This document shows, one piece after another, positions 32,478 to 40,971 of a stretch of DNA of 64,000 nucleotides (position 1 is its first letter; every line of letters starts with the position of its first letter). Location: contig NZ_CP071696.1 of NCBI RefSeq assembly GCF_018024495.1, forward strand, positions 558,001-622,000, given 5' to 3'. Under the pieces are notes generated by a model. The model saw only the letters and a program-made list of their open reading frames with translations, made no database searches and was not told the origin of the DNA. A program made the position numbers and the translations under genes. This DNA comes from Agromyces archimandritae (GTDB lineage Bacteria > Actinomycetota > Actinomycetes > Actinomycetales > Microbacteriaceae).

Positions 32478-34007
32478 ATGGAACGCGACACGAACGCATC
32501 CGGCACCGGCGGCGCCTCGACCGAGATCGAGACCGACGTCGTCGTCATCGGCGCCGGGCCGGTCGGCGAGAACGTCGCCGACCGCACCGTGCAGGGCGGT
32601 CTGGACACCGTCATCGTCGAACACGAACTCGTCGGCGGCGAATGCTCGTACTGGGCGTGCGTGCCCTCGAAGGCGCTGCTGCGCCCGGGCGCCGCGCTGC
32701 GGGCCGCCCGACGCGTGCCCGGCGCCGCCGAGGCCGCCGGCGGGCACCTCGATGCGGCCCGGATGCTCGCCCACCGCGACGAAGAGGTCGCCGACTGGAA
32801 CGACGACGGGCAGGTCGCCTGGGTCGAATCCGCCGGCATCCGCCTCGTCCGCGGCCACGGCCGCCTCGACGGTCCGAAGCGCGTGATCGTCACCGGGCCC
32901 GACGGCGCCGAGACGGTCATCCACGCCCGGCACGCGGTCGCCGTCGCGACCGGATCCGAGCCCGTCATCCCGCCCGTGCCCGGTTTGGCCGAGGCGCACC
33001 CCTGGATGAGCCGCGAGGCGACCGCCGTGCAGGAGGTGCCGGAACGGCTGGCGATCATCGGCGGCGGGGTCGTCGCCGTCGAGGCGGCGACCTGGTTCGC
33101 CGATCTCGGGACGCGGGTGACCGTCATCGCCCGCCACGGCCTGCTCGAGCGCATGGAGCCCTTCGCCGGGGAGGCCGTCGCCCGCGGGCTCGCCGGCCTC
33201 GGCGTCGACGTGCGCCTGAACAGCCAGGCCGTCCGAGTCGAACGCCGCGGCGACGAGGTGCTGCTCGACCTCGGCGACGGCGACACCCTGGTCGCCGACG
33301 ACGTGCTCGTCGGCACCGGCCGCCGCCCCCGCACCGAGGGGCTCGGGCTCGACACCGCAGGGCTCGGCTCTACGGGGCACGGCTCTGCAGGGCACGGCTC
33401 TGCAGGGCATGGCCGGCTCGACGTGGACGACAGCATGACCGTCGACACCGGCGACCGCATCCCGTGGCTCTACGCCGTCGGCGACGTCAACGGCCGCTCC
33501 CTGCTCACGCATGAGGGCAAGTACCAGGCGCGCGCGGCCGGCGACACGATCGCGGTGCGGGCCGAAGGCCGGGCAGTCCTGGACGCAGGCCCGTGGGGCG
33601 CGCACGTCGCCACCGCCGACCATCGCGCGGTGCCGCAGGTCGTCTTCGGCGAGCCCGAGGTGGCCGCCGTCGGCCGCACCGAGGCGGAGGCGCGGGCCGC
33701 CGGCATGGCCGTGCGGGTCGCCGACTACGAGATCGGCCATGTCGCCGGCGCCGGCCTGCACGCGAAGGGCTACGAGGGTCGGGCGCGGCTCGTCGTCGAC
33801 GATACGAAGCACGTCGTCGTCGGGGCGACCTTCGTCGGGCAGGACGTCGCCGAGCTGCTGCACGCGGCGACGATCGCGATCGTCGGCGAGGTGCCCGTGC
33901 ACCGGCTGTGGCACGCGGTGCCGGCCTTCCCGACGATGAGCGAGGTGTGGCTGCGGCTGCTCGAAGAGCTCGGCCGCGACACGGCGGCGAGCGGCGGCAA
34001 CGCGTGA
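32478..34007 (+). CDS. FAD-dependent pyridine nucleotide-disulfide oxidoreductase
   Basis: The 509-residue protein has the FAD motif VVIGAGPVGE (22-31), the redox-active pair C56/C61 in GGECSYWACVPSK, a second dinucleotide motif IIGGGVVAVE and the FAD-binding YAVGDVNGR. The C-terminal region reads HAVPAFPTMSEVW, so it lacks the classic HPT-type active site of glutathione reductase and lipoamide dehydrogenase but keeps the Ser-Glu. It resembles mercuric-reductase-like oxidoreductases of unknown substrate. An in-frame 15-bp tandem repeat adds GHGSA units at about residues 295-310. The stop overlaps the next gene's start. Confidence 0.88.
   Translation: MERDTNASGTGGASTEIETDVVVIGAGPVGENVADRTVQGGLDTVIVEHELVGGECSYWACVPSKALLRPGAALRAARRVPGAAEAAGGHLDAARMLAHRDEEVADWNDDGQVAWVESAGIRLVRGHGRLDGPKRVIVTGPDGAETVIHARHAVAVATGSEPVIPPVPGLAEAHPWMSREATAVQEVPERLAIIGGGVVAVEAATWFADLGTRVTVIARHGLLERMEPFAGEAVARGLAGLGVDVRLNSQAVRVERRGDEVLLDLGDGDTLVADDVLVGTGRRPRTEGLGLDTAGLGSTGHGSAGHGSAGHGRLDVDDSMTVDTGDRIPWLYAVGDVNGRSLLTHEGKYQARAAGDTIAVRAEGRAVLDAGPWGAHVATADHRAVPQVVFGEPEVAAVGRTEAEARAAGMAVRVADYEIGHVAGAGLHAKGYEGRARLVVDDTKHVVVGATFVGQDVAELLHAATIAIVGEVPVHRLWHAVPAFPTMSEVWLRLLEELGRDTAASGGNA
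33361..33405 (+). repeat. In-frame 15-bp tandem repeat in the oxidoreductase gene
   Basis: Three consecutive 15-bp units, the last two identical (GGCACGGCTCTGCAG) and the first diverged (GGCTCGGCTCTACGG). They encode repeats of the type GHGSA in a surface segment between the NAD domain and the YAVGD motif. Copy number could vary without changing the frame. Confidence 0.8.
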
Positions 34008-34378
34008 TGCTCAGGATCCGGCTCACGGACTCATGGATCAGCCGCCTCGGTTACGCGTATGCGACCGCCGTCGGGTTCACCTGGGGGTTCCTGCTGAGCA
34101 CGGGCCCGCTCGAGCGGCGCGAGGGCCTGTGGGTGTTCCGCGGGATGCCGTCGTGGGCGTTCCGACGCGGCGGATCATGCGTCGGCGGCTGCTACCTGAC
34201 CGACCGGAACGCAGGGGCGCGGGTGCTCAGGCACGAGGCCGTGCACAAGCGGCAGTGGCAGCGGTACGGGATGCTGTTCCCGATCCTCTACCTCGCCGCC
34301 GGGTTCGACCCGCTGAAGAACCGCTTCGAGATCGAGGCCGGCCTCGAAGACGGCGGGTACCTGCGCCGTCGCCGCTGA
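34007..34378 (+). CDS. Small membrane protein with HExxH motif
   Basis: The 123-residue protein has a hydrophobic N-terminal part (about 12-32), the pattern FRGMPSWAF then GGSCVGGCYLTD (two Cys), the motif HEAVHKRQW (76-84) with His76, Glu77 and His80 as in zinc metallopeptidases, a second hydrophobic stretch (about 88-99) and a C-terminal acidic motif NRFEIEAGLEDG that may give a third ligand (Glu108, Glu110 or Glu114). Very small for a protease. The ATG overlaps the oxidoreductase stop (TGATG); GTG 3 nt upstream is an alternative. Proteins like this are sometimes annotated as Fe-S oxidoreductases, which nothing here supports. Confidence 0.75.
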   Translation: MLRIRLTDSWISRLGYAYATAVGFTWGFLLSTGPLERREGLWVFRGMPSWAFRRGGSCVGGCYLTDRNAGARVLRHEAVHKRQWQRYGMLFPILYLAAGFDPLKNRFEIEAGLEDGGYLRRRR

Positions 34379-34388
34379 GGGTTGGCGG

Positions 34389-34424
34389 GTGCGGATGCCG
34401 GGCCGCGCGCCAGGGCATCCGCAC
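34389..34424 (+). terminator. Hairpin built on GGATGCC after the HExxH gene
   Basis: GTGCGGATGCC (34389-34399) pairs with GGCATCCGCAC (34414-34424), an 11-bp perfect stem with a 14-nt loop, in the 92-bp gap between convergent genes. Confidence 0.7.
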
Positions 34425-34427
34425 ACG

Positions 34428-34463
34428 ACGAAGGGGGTGGATGCCGGCATCCACCCCCTTCGT
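34428..34463. terminator. Perfect 36-bp palindrome, likely bidirectional terminator
   Basis: ACGAAGGGGGTGGATGCC is followed directly by its exact reverse complement, with no loop. It lies 8 bp before the stop of the convergent binding-protein gene and could end transcription from both sides. Confidence 0.8.
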
Positions 34464-34470
34464 GCACGCG

Positions 34471-35508
34471 CTACTTCGCGAGCGCCTCGGCGATCTTGTC
34501 GACGAGGATCGGCAGGCCGCCGTCCCAGTCGAAGGTGAGCGCCGTCGGCGGCGACACCGAGGAGACCGTCACCGGGTCGTAGACCTGCGCGACGCGGCCG
34601 GCCTTGACGGCCGGGATCACCTGCAGGGCCGGCTTCTCGAGGAACTCCTTCGCGGCCGCCTCGTCGGCGTGGTAGCTGATGACGACGTCGGCGTCGATGG
34701 CGTCGATCTTCTCGTAGCTCAGGTCGTAGTAGAAGCCGCCCTTGCTCGTGTCGAGTTCGGAGACGGCCGGGGCGATCTCGAGGCCGAGTTCGGTGAGGAT
34801 GCCGACGCGCGGGTCGAGTTCGGTGTAGACGCTCATGACGCCGTCGCCGTCCCAGACGCCGGCGATGGTCTTGCCGGCGAACTCGGGGTGGGCCTCGGCC
34901 ATCCCGGCGAGGGTCGACTCGATGCCCTCGAGGATCTCGTCGCCGGCGGCGCTGCGGCCGAGGGCGTCGGCGGTGATGCGGATCGTGTCGTCCCAGGTGG
35001 TGCCCCACGGCTCGCCCGGGTAGGCGACGGTCGGCGCGATCTCGGAGAGCAGCTCGTACTGCTCCTCCGTCAGGCCCGAGTAGGGCGCGATGATGACGTC
35101 GACGTCGGCTTCGACGAACTCCTCGTAGGGCACGGTCGCGCCGCCCTCGGCGTCGGTGAGCACGACCGGCAGCTCTTCGCCGGCCTCCTCGTAGGCGTCC
35201 TCGACCCACGGCAGGAGGTTGCCCTCGCCGACGGTCCAGACCTGCTCGGCGACGGCGACGGGGTAGACGCCGGCCGCGATCGCAGCCTCGGTCGACCCCC
35301 AGCCCCAGGTGGCCACGCGCACGGGCTCCTCGGTGATCTCGGTCTCGCCGAAGGCGTGCTCGATCGTGATGGGGAACTCGTCGCTCGCACCGCCGGCGGC
35401 GGGGCCGTCGCTCGGTTCGGTCTCGGTGCTGCCGGTGGCGCAGGCCGAGAGGACGAGGGCGGCGGACGCGGCGGTCGCGAGCGCGGCGATGGCACGGCGG
35501 TGACGCAC
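34471..35508 (-). CDS. Iron-siderophore ABC transporter substrate-binding lipoprotein
   Basis: Extracytoplasmic receptor of a ferric-siderophore importer. The 345-residue protein has a lipoprotein signal with LVLSACATGS (Cys at about residue 23) and the FecB/FepB-type fold: a conserved VRVATWGWGSTEAAIAAG segment, then the helix-linked second lobe with YDLSYEKIDAIDADVVISYHADE. GTG at 35508 has AAGGAG upstream. An IdeR/DtxR-like box lies 29 bp before the start, so it has its own iron-controlled promoter although it is also downstream of the permease/ATPase genes. Class III binding proteins of this kind take iron-catecholate or hydroxamate complexes; the siderophore is unknown. Confidence 0.92.
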   Translation of the reverse strand: MRHRRAIAALATAASAALVLSACATGSTETEPSDGPAAGGASDEFPITIEHAFGETEITEEPVRVATWGWGSTEAAIAAGVYPVAVAEQVWTVGEGNLLPWVEDAYEEAGEELPVVLTDAEGGATVPYEEFVEADVDVIIAPYSGLTEEQYELLSEIAPTVAYPGEPWGTTWDDTIRITADALGRSAAGDEILEGIESTLAGMAEAHPEFAGKTIAGVWDGDGVMSVYTELDPRVGILTELGLEIAPAVSELDTSKGGFYYDLSYEKIDAIDADVVISYHADEAAAKEFLEKPALQVIPAVKAGRVAQVYDPVTVSSVSPPTALTFDWDGGLPILVDKIAEALAK

Positions 35509-35536
35509 GGTGACTCCTTCGAGGGTCGGGGTTGGG

Positions 35537-35555
35537 TAAGGCCAGCCTAAGCTAA
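35537..35555 (-). promoter_or_regulatory. IdeR/DtxR-type iron box upstream of the binding-protein gene
   Basis: The reverse complement TTAGCTTAGGCTGGCCTTA matches the DtxR/IdeR consensus TTAGGTTAGGCTAACCTAA at 15 of 19 positions. It is upstream of an iron-uptake gene, so repression by iron is likely. Confidence 0.75.
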
Positions 35556-35592
35556 TTCGGCGCCGCGTGCTCGCCGGGCGGCATCGCGGGGC

Positions 35593-36432
35593 TCACGCCG
35601 CCGAATGCGTGCGGCCGATCGGCACGACGAGCGGGGTTCCCGACACGGGATCGGGCACGACGCGCGCTTCGAGCCCGAACGCGCCCGAGACCGTCTCCTC
35701 GGTGACGACCTCCCCCGGCGCCCCTTCCGCGACGACGCGGCCGCCCCGCATGACGACCATGTGGTCGGCGTAACGGGCGGCGAGGTTCAGCTCGTGCAGC
35801 ACCATGACGACCGTGGTGCCGCGCGTGCGGTTCAGATCGGCGAGCAGGTCCAGCAGCTCCAGCTGATGCGTGACGTCGAGGTAGGTCGTCGGCTCGTCCA
35901 GCAGCACGATCTCGGTCTGCTGGGCCAGCACCATCGCGATCCACACCCGCTGCCGCTGCCCGCCCGAGAGCTCCTCGAGGCGCCGGTCGGCGAGATCGGC
36001 GACGCCCGTGGCCTCGAGCGCCTCGGCGACGACCCGGTCGTCGTCGCTCGAGTGCCGCCCGAACCAGCCCTGATGCGGGAAGCGCCCGCGCGCCACCAGA
36101 TCGGCGACGAGCACGCCGTCTGGGGCGATCGAAGACTGCGGCAGCACGCCGATGAGCCGCGCGAGTTCGCGACGCGACAGGGTGCGCGCATCGCGCTCCC
36201 CCACCGAGACGTGCCCGCCCTCCAGCGGGTGCAGGCCGGCGAGCCCGCGCAGCAGCGTCGACTTGCCGCACGCGTTCGGGCCCACGATCGCGGTCACGCG
36301 CCCGGCGGGAAGTTCGAGGTCGAGGCCGTCGATGACGCGGCGGCCGTCGTAGCCGATCTCGACGCCGTGGGCGGCGAGAGCGGGCGGCGGGGCGGATGCC
36401 TCGGGTGCGGTGGATGCGACGGCATCGGTCAT
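35593..36432 (-). CDS. Iron-siderophore ABC transporter ATPase (FecE-like)
   Basis: Energises siderophore import with the FecC/FecD-type permeases upstream. The 279-residue protein has Walker A GPNACGKST (51-59), the Q loop around VLPQSS, the signature LSGGQRQRVWIA (155-166) and Walker B IVLLDEPT (175-182), followed by the switch histidine in VLHELNLAAR. The ATG overlaps the stop of the upstream permease (ATGA). The C-terminal part has the FecE-type PDPVSGTPLVVPIGR ending. Confidence 0.93.
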   Translation of the reverse strand: MTDAVASTAPEASAPPPALAAHGVEIGYDGRRVIDGLDLELPAGRVTAIVGPNACGKSTLLRGLAGLHPLEGGHVSVGERDARTLSRRELARLIGVLPQSSIAPDGVLVADLVARGRFPHQGWFGRHSSDDDRVVAEALEATGVADLADRRLEELSGGQRQRVWIAMVLAQQTEIVLLDEPTTYLDVTHQLELLDLLADLNRTRGTTVVMVLHELNLAARYADHMVVMRGGRVVAEGAPGEVVTEETVSGAFGLEARVVPDPVSGTPLVVPIGRTHSAA

Positions 36433-37487
36433 GCGCGGCGCCTCCTTTCGTCGGTGGCGAGCAGCCACAGCAGGTAGGGGGCCCCGATGAGCCCCGTGAC
36501 GATGCCGACCGGGGCCGTGAGCCCCGGGATCGCGTACTGGCCGATGACGTCGGCCGAGAGGGTGAGGGCGGCGCCGACCGCGACGGATGCCGCGAGCGCG
36601 GCCGCCCCGTCGCCCTGCAGGCGGCGGGCGATCGCCGGCGCGATGAGGGCGACGAAGGCGACCGGGCCGGCGGCCGAGGTCGCGACGGCGACGAGGCCGA
36701 CGGCGGCGAAGAGGAGCACGAGCTTGGCACGGCCGGCATCCACTCCGAGCCCGCGGGCGTGGTCGTCGCCGAGGGCGAGCGCCCGGAGCGGCCGGGACGC
36801 GGCGCCGACGACGAGGGCGAGCACCGCGACGGCGATCGCGAGCATCCCGAGCTCCTCGCCGCGGATGTCGGCGATGCTGCCGACCGTCCACACGAGCACC
36901 GACTGCGCCTCGCGCACCTCGCCGCGGGCGAGGAGCCAGGCGAGCACCGAACTGCACAGGTAGGCGAAGCCGACGCCGACGAGGATGAAGCGGATGCCGT
37001 GCAGGCCCTGCCGCCACGCGAACGCCCAGATGAGCCCGGCGATCACGAGGGCTCCGGCGAACGCGACGCCGGAGACGGCGAGCCCGCCCAGGCCGAGCAC
37101 GAGGATCGCCCACACGGCGCCGAGGCTCGCACCGCCGGCGATGCCCAGGATGTCGGGACTGGCGAGCGGGTTGCGGAGCACCGACTGGAACACGGCGCCC
37201 GCGAGCGCGAACGCGGCCCCGACGACCACGGCTGCGAGCACCCGCGGCAGCCTGAGGCGCATGACGACGAACCGGTCGCCGTCGTCGCCGGCGCCCACGA
37301 GGGCGGCGAGCACGCGGTCGACGGTGAGGCCGGCGGCGCCGAGCTGCAGGGCGATGACGCCGACGACGAGGACGAGGCCGGCCGCGGCGGCGAGGATGAT
37401 CGCAAGCCGGCGGCGGGATCCGCGGCGCTGGGCGGCGACGGCCGCGGCGGTATCGGCGACCGCGGGTTCGGCGAGGGCGGCGCTCAC
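36429..37487 (-). CDS. Iron-siderophore ABC transporter permease (FecD-like)
   Basis: One half of the transmembrane importer of the BtuC/FecCD family, with about ten hydrophobic segments. The 352-residue protein has the family motif RLPRVLAAVVVGAAFALAGAVFQ, here at about residues 75-97, and the conserved NPLASPDILGIAGGASLGA and ALGDDHARGLGVD segments. The GTG at 37487 overlaps the stop of the next upstream permease in GTGA. It ends in ATDERRRRA, overlapping the ATPase start. Confidence 0.92.
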   Translation of the reverse strand: MSAALAEPAVADTAAAVAAQRRGSRRRLAIILAAAAGLVLVVGVIALQLGAAGLTVDRVLAALVGAGDDGDRFVVMRLRLPRVLAAVVVGAAFALAGAVFQSVLRNPLASPDILGIAGGASLGAVWAILVLGLGGLAVSGVAFAGALVIAGLIWAFAWRQGLHGIRFILVGVGFAYLCSSVLAWLLARGEVREAQSVLVWTVGSIADIRGEELGMLAIAVAVLALVVGAASRPLRALALGDDHARGLGVDAGRAKLVLLFAAVGLVAVATSAAGPVAFVALIAPAIARRLQGDGAAALAASVAVGAALTLSADVIGQYAIPGLTAPVGIVTGLIGAPYLLWLLATDERRRRA

Positions 37488-38524
37488 AGGCCCGCCACCT
37501 TCCGGCCGCGCGCGACCGCGATGAGCACGGGCGCGCCGAGGAAGGCGGCCACGACGCCGGCTTCGAGCTCGGCGGGCGCGGCCAGCAGCCGGCCGATGAC
37601 GTCGGCGGCGAGCAGCATGACGGGGCCGAGCACGACGGACAGCGCCGTGATCCACCGGTAGTCGCTGCCGATGAGGCGGCGTGCGGCGTGCGGCACGACG
37701 AGGCCGACGAGGGCGATGGGGCCGGCCAGCGACGTCGCGGTGCCGGCCAGCAGCACGATGGCCGCCCCCGAGAGGCCGCGGGTGACGCCGACCCGCTGCC
37801 CGAGCCCGCGGGCGACGTCGTCGCCGAGCGCGAGGCCGTTCAGCCGGTGGGCGAGCACGGCCGCGAGCACGGCGCCCGCCACGAGGAAGGGCCAGAGCAC
37901 GGCGACCGCGTCGAGCCCGCGCCCGGTGAGGGAGCCGACCGCCCAGAAGCGGTACTGGTTGAAGGTCTCGGTGTCGCCGAGCAGCATGAGCGTGATGAGC
38001 GGCGTGATGAGCGCGGTGAGCGCGGCGCCGACGAGGGCGAGCTGTACCGGCCGCGCGTTGCCGATCGAGAACACGACGGCGGCCGCGGCCGCGGCCCCGA
38101 AGAAGGCGAACCAGACGTAGCCGATCGGCGAGGTGACGCCGAGGAACTGGATGCCGCAGACGACCGCGAGCGAGGCGCCGGCGTTGATGCCGAGCAGGCC
38201 CGGGTCGGCGATGGGGTTGCGGGTGACGCCCTGGATGAGCGTGCCGGCCAGGCCGAGTGCGATGCCGGCGGCCAGGCCGATGACGGTGCGCGGCAGGCGC
38301 TGCTCGACGACGATCTTGTGATCGACGTCTGCGGGGTCGAAGGCGACGATCGCCCGCCACACCTCGCCGGGGTCGATGTGCCGCACGCCGAGCGCGAAGC
38401 TCGCCCACACGACGAGCGCGAGGACGACGACGGCGCCGGCGACGACGCCGATGCGACGTGCGGGCCGGGTGCGGGGCGCGCCGCCGGAGCGCACCGCCGG
38501 CCGATGCGGAACCGCGGTCGTCAT
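37484..38524 (-). CDS. Iron-siderophore ABC transporter permease (FecC-like)
   Basis: Second half of the FecCD-type siderophore permease. The 346-residue protein has the motif RLPRTVIGLAAGIALGLAGTLIQ and the NPIADPGLLGINAGASLAVV and ALGDDVARGLGQRVG segments conserved in the family, with about ten transmembrane segments. The ATG at 38524 follows the stop of the siderophore-interacting protein gene by 1 nt, so both are on one transcript. Note that the open frame upstream of this ATG overlaps the SIP gene and is not real. Confidence 0.92.
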   Translation of the reverse strand: MTTAVPHRPAVRSGGAPRTRPARRIGVVAGAVVVLALVVWASFALGVRHIDPGEVWRAIVAFDPADVDHKIVVEQRLPRTVIGLAAGIALGLAGTLIQGVTRNPIADPGLLGINAGASLAVVCGIQFLGVTSPIGYVWFAFFGAAAAAAVVFSIGNARPVQLALVGAALTALITPLITLMLLGDTETFNQYRFWAVGSLTGRGLDAVAVLWPFLVAGAVLAAVLAHRLNGLALGDDVARGLGQRVGVTRGLSGAAIVLLAGTATSLAGPIALVGLVVPHAARRLIGSDYRWITALSVVLGPVMLLAADVIGRLLAAPAELEAGVVAAFLGAPVLIAVARGRKVAGL

Positions 38525-38525
38525 C

Positions 38526-39461
38526 TCAGTCGAGTTCGGACTTGCCGCGCCGCCAGTAGCCCATGAACGCGACCTGGCGGCGGTCGATGCCGGCCTCCTG
38601 CACGAGCATGCGCCGCAGGGCCTTGATCGCGGAGGCCTCCCCGGCCATCCACGCGTAGAGGGGGCCGTCGGCGCTCGTGCCTTCCGGCACCTCCCAGAAC
38701 ACGCCTTCGTCGGCGGGTTCGGCGGTGGATGCCGCGGGCGCGCCCGCAACGGCCGGGCCCCCTTCGAGGCCGAGCCAGCCGCGCACGGCGGGCAGCAGCC
38801 CGTCGCCGTGGACCTGCCCGGCGCGGCGCGGGATCCACTCGACGCGGATGCCGGCCGGCGCCCGCAGCTCGAGGCGGTCGTCGCCGGCCGGCACCTCGAG
38901 GAAGACGGCGCCGCGTGCGTCGGCGGGCAGGGCCTCGATGATCGCGGATGCCGCGGGCACGGCCGTCTCATCGGCGACGAGGAGCATGCGGTCGACGTCG
39001 CCGGGCCGCCAGTCGATGCCGAGGGTGCGGCCCTCGCTCTGCTCATCGGGGCCGACGAGGACGACCTCGTCGCCGGCTTCGGCGCGGATCGCCCACGCCG
39101 AGGCGGGGCCCGTGTCGCCGTGGCAGACGAAGTCGATGTCGACCTCGTGGAGTTCGGGGCGCACCGCCCGCACCGTGTAGGTGCGGAACACGTTGCGGCG
39201 CACGACCGGCAGCTGACGCCAGGCGTAATACCAGTCCTCACCGGTCGGGAAGTCGGCGAAGCCGCGCTCCGGGTGCGGCAGCACGACCTTCACCCGCTGG
39301 TCGAGGCCGGCGGTGCCGAAGTCGGCGAGTTCGGGGCCGCCGAAGGTGATGCGGCGGAACGACGGGCTCAGCTGCTCGGCGCGCACGATCGAGGCGCGGA
39401 AGCCCCGGTAGGCCGGTCGGGTTGCGGTGCGGGTCTTCACCTGCGCGGCTGAGGTAAGCAT
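38526..39461 (-). CDS. Siderophore-interacting protein (ferric-siderophore reductase)
   Basis: FAD- and NAD(P)H-dependent enzyme that releases iron by reducing the imported ferric siderophore in the cytoplasm. The 311-residue protein has an N-terminal FAD-binding domain (about 20-150, with RRITFGGPELADF and the YTVRAV motif) and a C-terminal SIP domain with LLVADETAVPA and the YAWMAGEASAIKALRRML segment. An IdeR-like box covers the ATG at 39461, so either the mRNA is leaderless or translation starts at the GTG at 39440, 21 bp inside. First gene of the operon with fecCDE-like genes. Confidence 0.9.
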   Translation of the reverse strand: MLTSAAQVKTRTATRPAYRGFRASIVRAEQLSPSFRRITFGGPELADFGTAGLDQRVKVVLPHPERGFADFPTGEDWYYAWRQLPVVRRNVFRTYTVRAVRPELHEVDIDFVCHGDTGPASAWAIRAEAGDEVVLVGPDEQSEGRTLGIDWRPGDVDRMLLVADETAVPAASAIIEALPADARGAVFLEVPAGDDRLELRAPAGIRVEWIPRRAGQVHGDGLLPAVRGWLGLEGGPAVAGAPAASTAEPADEGVFWEVPEGTSADGPLYAWMAGEASAIKALRRMLVQEAGIDRRQVAFMGYWRRGKSELD

Positions 39462-39468
39462 TACCTAA
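39450..39468 (-). promoter_or_regulatory. IdeR/DtxR-type iron box at the start of the siderophore-interacting gene
   Basis: The reverse complement TTAGGTAATGCTTACCTCA matches the DtxR/IdeR consensus at 15 of 19 positions and contains the annotated ATG. Iron-loaded IdeR bound here would block the promoter of the SIP-fecCDE operon. Confidence 0.75.
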
Positions 39469-39505
39469 GTGTTGCATACGGCGCGGCGCGCCGTCGAGCG
39501 CGGAT

Positions 39506-40933
39506 TCACTCCGCGAGAGCCGGCGCCCGCCGCCCCGCGACCCCGAGGCGCCGCTCGAGCTGTGCGGCGATCGCGAACAGGGTCGCCTCGCCGCCGGGCC
39601 GGCCGATGAGCTGCACGCCGACCGGATGCCCGGACTCGGTGAACGCCGTCGGCAGCGTGATCGCCGGCAGCCCGCAGACGTTCACGAAGGAGGTGTACGG
39701 GGTGAACCGCACCTGCTGGGCGAAGTTGCGGGCGCCGTCCTCGAGATCCCACGAGCCGACCGCCGGCGGCAGGGACGCGAGCGCCGGCGTGAGCACCGCA
39801 TCGTACGGGGCGAAGCGTTCGATCGTGCGCCGCTCGAAGCCGGCGAGCCACGCCTGCGCCTCGGCGAAGCGCCGCACCGGCCGGGCGCGGCCGGTCTCGA
39901 GCAGCCACCGGGTGAGGGGCTCGAGGAGGCCGAGCCGTTCGCCGTCGACCGGGATCGCCGCCGCGCTCCCCTGCCACAGCGCGATGAACGCCTCCGCGTA
40001 GCCGGGTTCGGGGGCGGGCGCGAGTTCCTCCATGCCGTGCCCGGCGGCCACGGCGGCGCGGACGGCCGCGTCGAGGCCCGCGCGCGCCTCCGGTTCGAGG
40101 CGGATGTCGGCGACGTCGTCCCACGGGCTTGCCGTGCAGACGCCCAGCTGGAAGCGCCCCTCGCCGCGGATCGCCGCCCCCAGGAACGGGCCGTCGCCGC
40201 CCGGAGCCCGCACCGCATACGGATGCCGCGCCGGATACCCGCCGGGGGCGATGAGCCCGTCGAGCAGCAGCGCGGCATCCGCCGCCGTGTGCGCGAGCGG
40301 GCCGGCCACGACGAGCCCGCCCGGCGAACCGAGCCCCGAGCCGGCCGGCACACGCCCGCGCGACGGCTTCACCCCCACGAGCCCGCAGCTGGCCGCGGGA
40401 ATGCGGATGGATCCGCCGCCGTCGGAGCCGGGCGCGAACGGCAGCATCCCGGCAGCGACGGCCGCCGCCGCTCCCCCGCTCGACCCGCCCGCTCCTCGCG
40501 ACGCATCCCAGGGGTCGCGCGCCGGAGGCCCCACGCGCGTCTCCGTGTAGCAGGGCTGCCCGAACTCGGGCGTCGCCGTCTTGCCGAGGGAGACCGCGCC
40601 GGCGGCATCCACCGCCCGCACGAGGTCGTCGGAGACCTCGGGCACGAACCCCGCGCTCGCCCGCGAACCGTACCCCGACGGCACGCCCGCCCGGTCGTTC
40701 AGGTCCTTGTCGCCGAGGGGCATGCCCCACAGCGGCAGCGCTTTCGGCATCCGCTCGACCTCACGGGCCCGCTCGAGGGCGAGCTCGGGCGTCACCGTCG
40801 CGAAGGCGCCGTACACCGGATTCAGCCGTTCGGTGCGAGCCAGGAAATGCCCGGCGACGTCGACCGGGGAGGTTTCGCCGCGCTGCAGCGCGCCGTGCAG
40901 TTCGAGGGCGGTGAGGTCGTGCAGCTCGCTCAT
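39506..40933 (-). CDS. Amidase signature family enzyme
   Basis: Hydrolyses an amide bond with a Ser-cisSer-Lys triad. The 475-residue protein has K76 in LGDKDL, the cis-serine S151 in GAGGSSGG and the nucleophile S175 in [13 protein letters not shown]. Length fits the family. Related enzymes act on acylated amides, indoleacetamide or Glu-tRNA; the last (GatA) is unlikely because no gatB or gatC adjoins it. ATG at 40933. Its end lies 44 bp from the start of the siderophore locus and it is not obviously part of it. Confidence 0.9.
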   Translation of the reverse strand: MSELHDLTALELHGALQRGETSPVDVAGHFLARTERLNPVYGAFATVTPELALERAREVERMPKALPLWGMPLGDKDLNDRAGVPSGYGSRASAGFVPEVSDDLVRAVDAAGAVSLGKTATPEFGQPCYTETRVGPPARDPWDASRGAGGSSGGAAAAVAAGMLPFAPGSDGGGSIRIPAASCGLVGVKPSRGRVPAGSGLGSPGGLVVAGPLAHTAADAALLLDGLIAPGGYPARHPYAVRAPGGDGPFLGAAIRGEGRFQLGVCTASPWDDVADIRLEPEARAGLDAAVRAAVAAGHGMEELAPAPEPGYAEAFIALWQGSAAAIPVDGERLGLLEPLTRWLLETGRARPVRRFAEAQAWLAGFERRTIERFAPYDAVLTPALASLPPAVGSWDLEDGARNFAQQVRFTPYTSFVNVCGLPAITLPTAFTESGHPVGVQLIGRPGGEATLFAIAAQLERRLGVAGRRAPALAE

Positions 40934-40971
40934 GCGGCGAGCCTACGACCTGCCGCCGACGCCCGCGCCGC

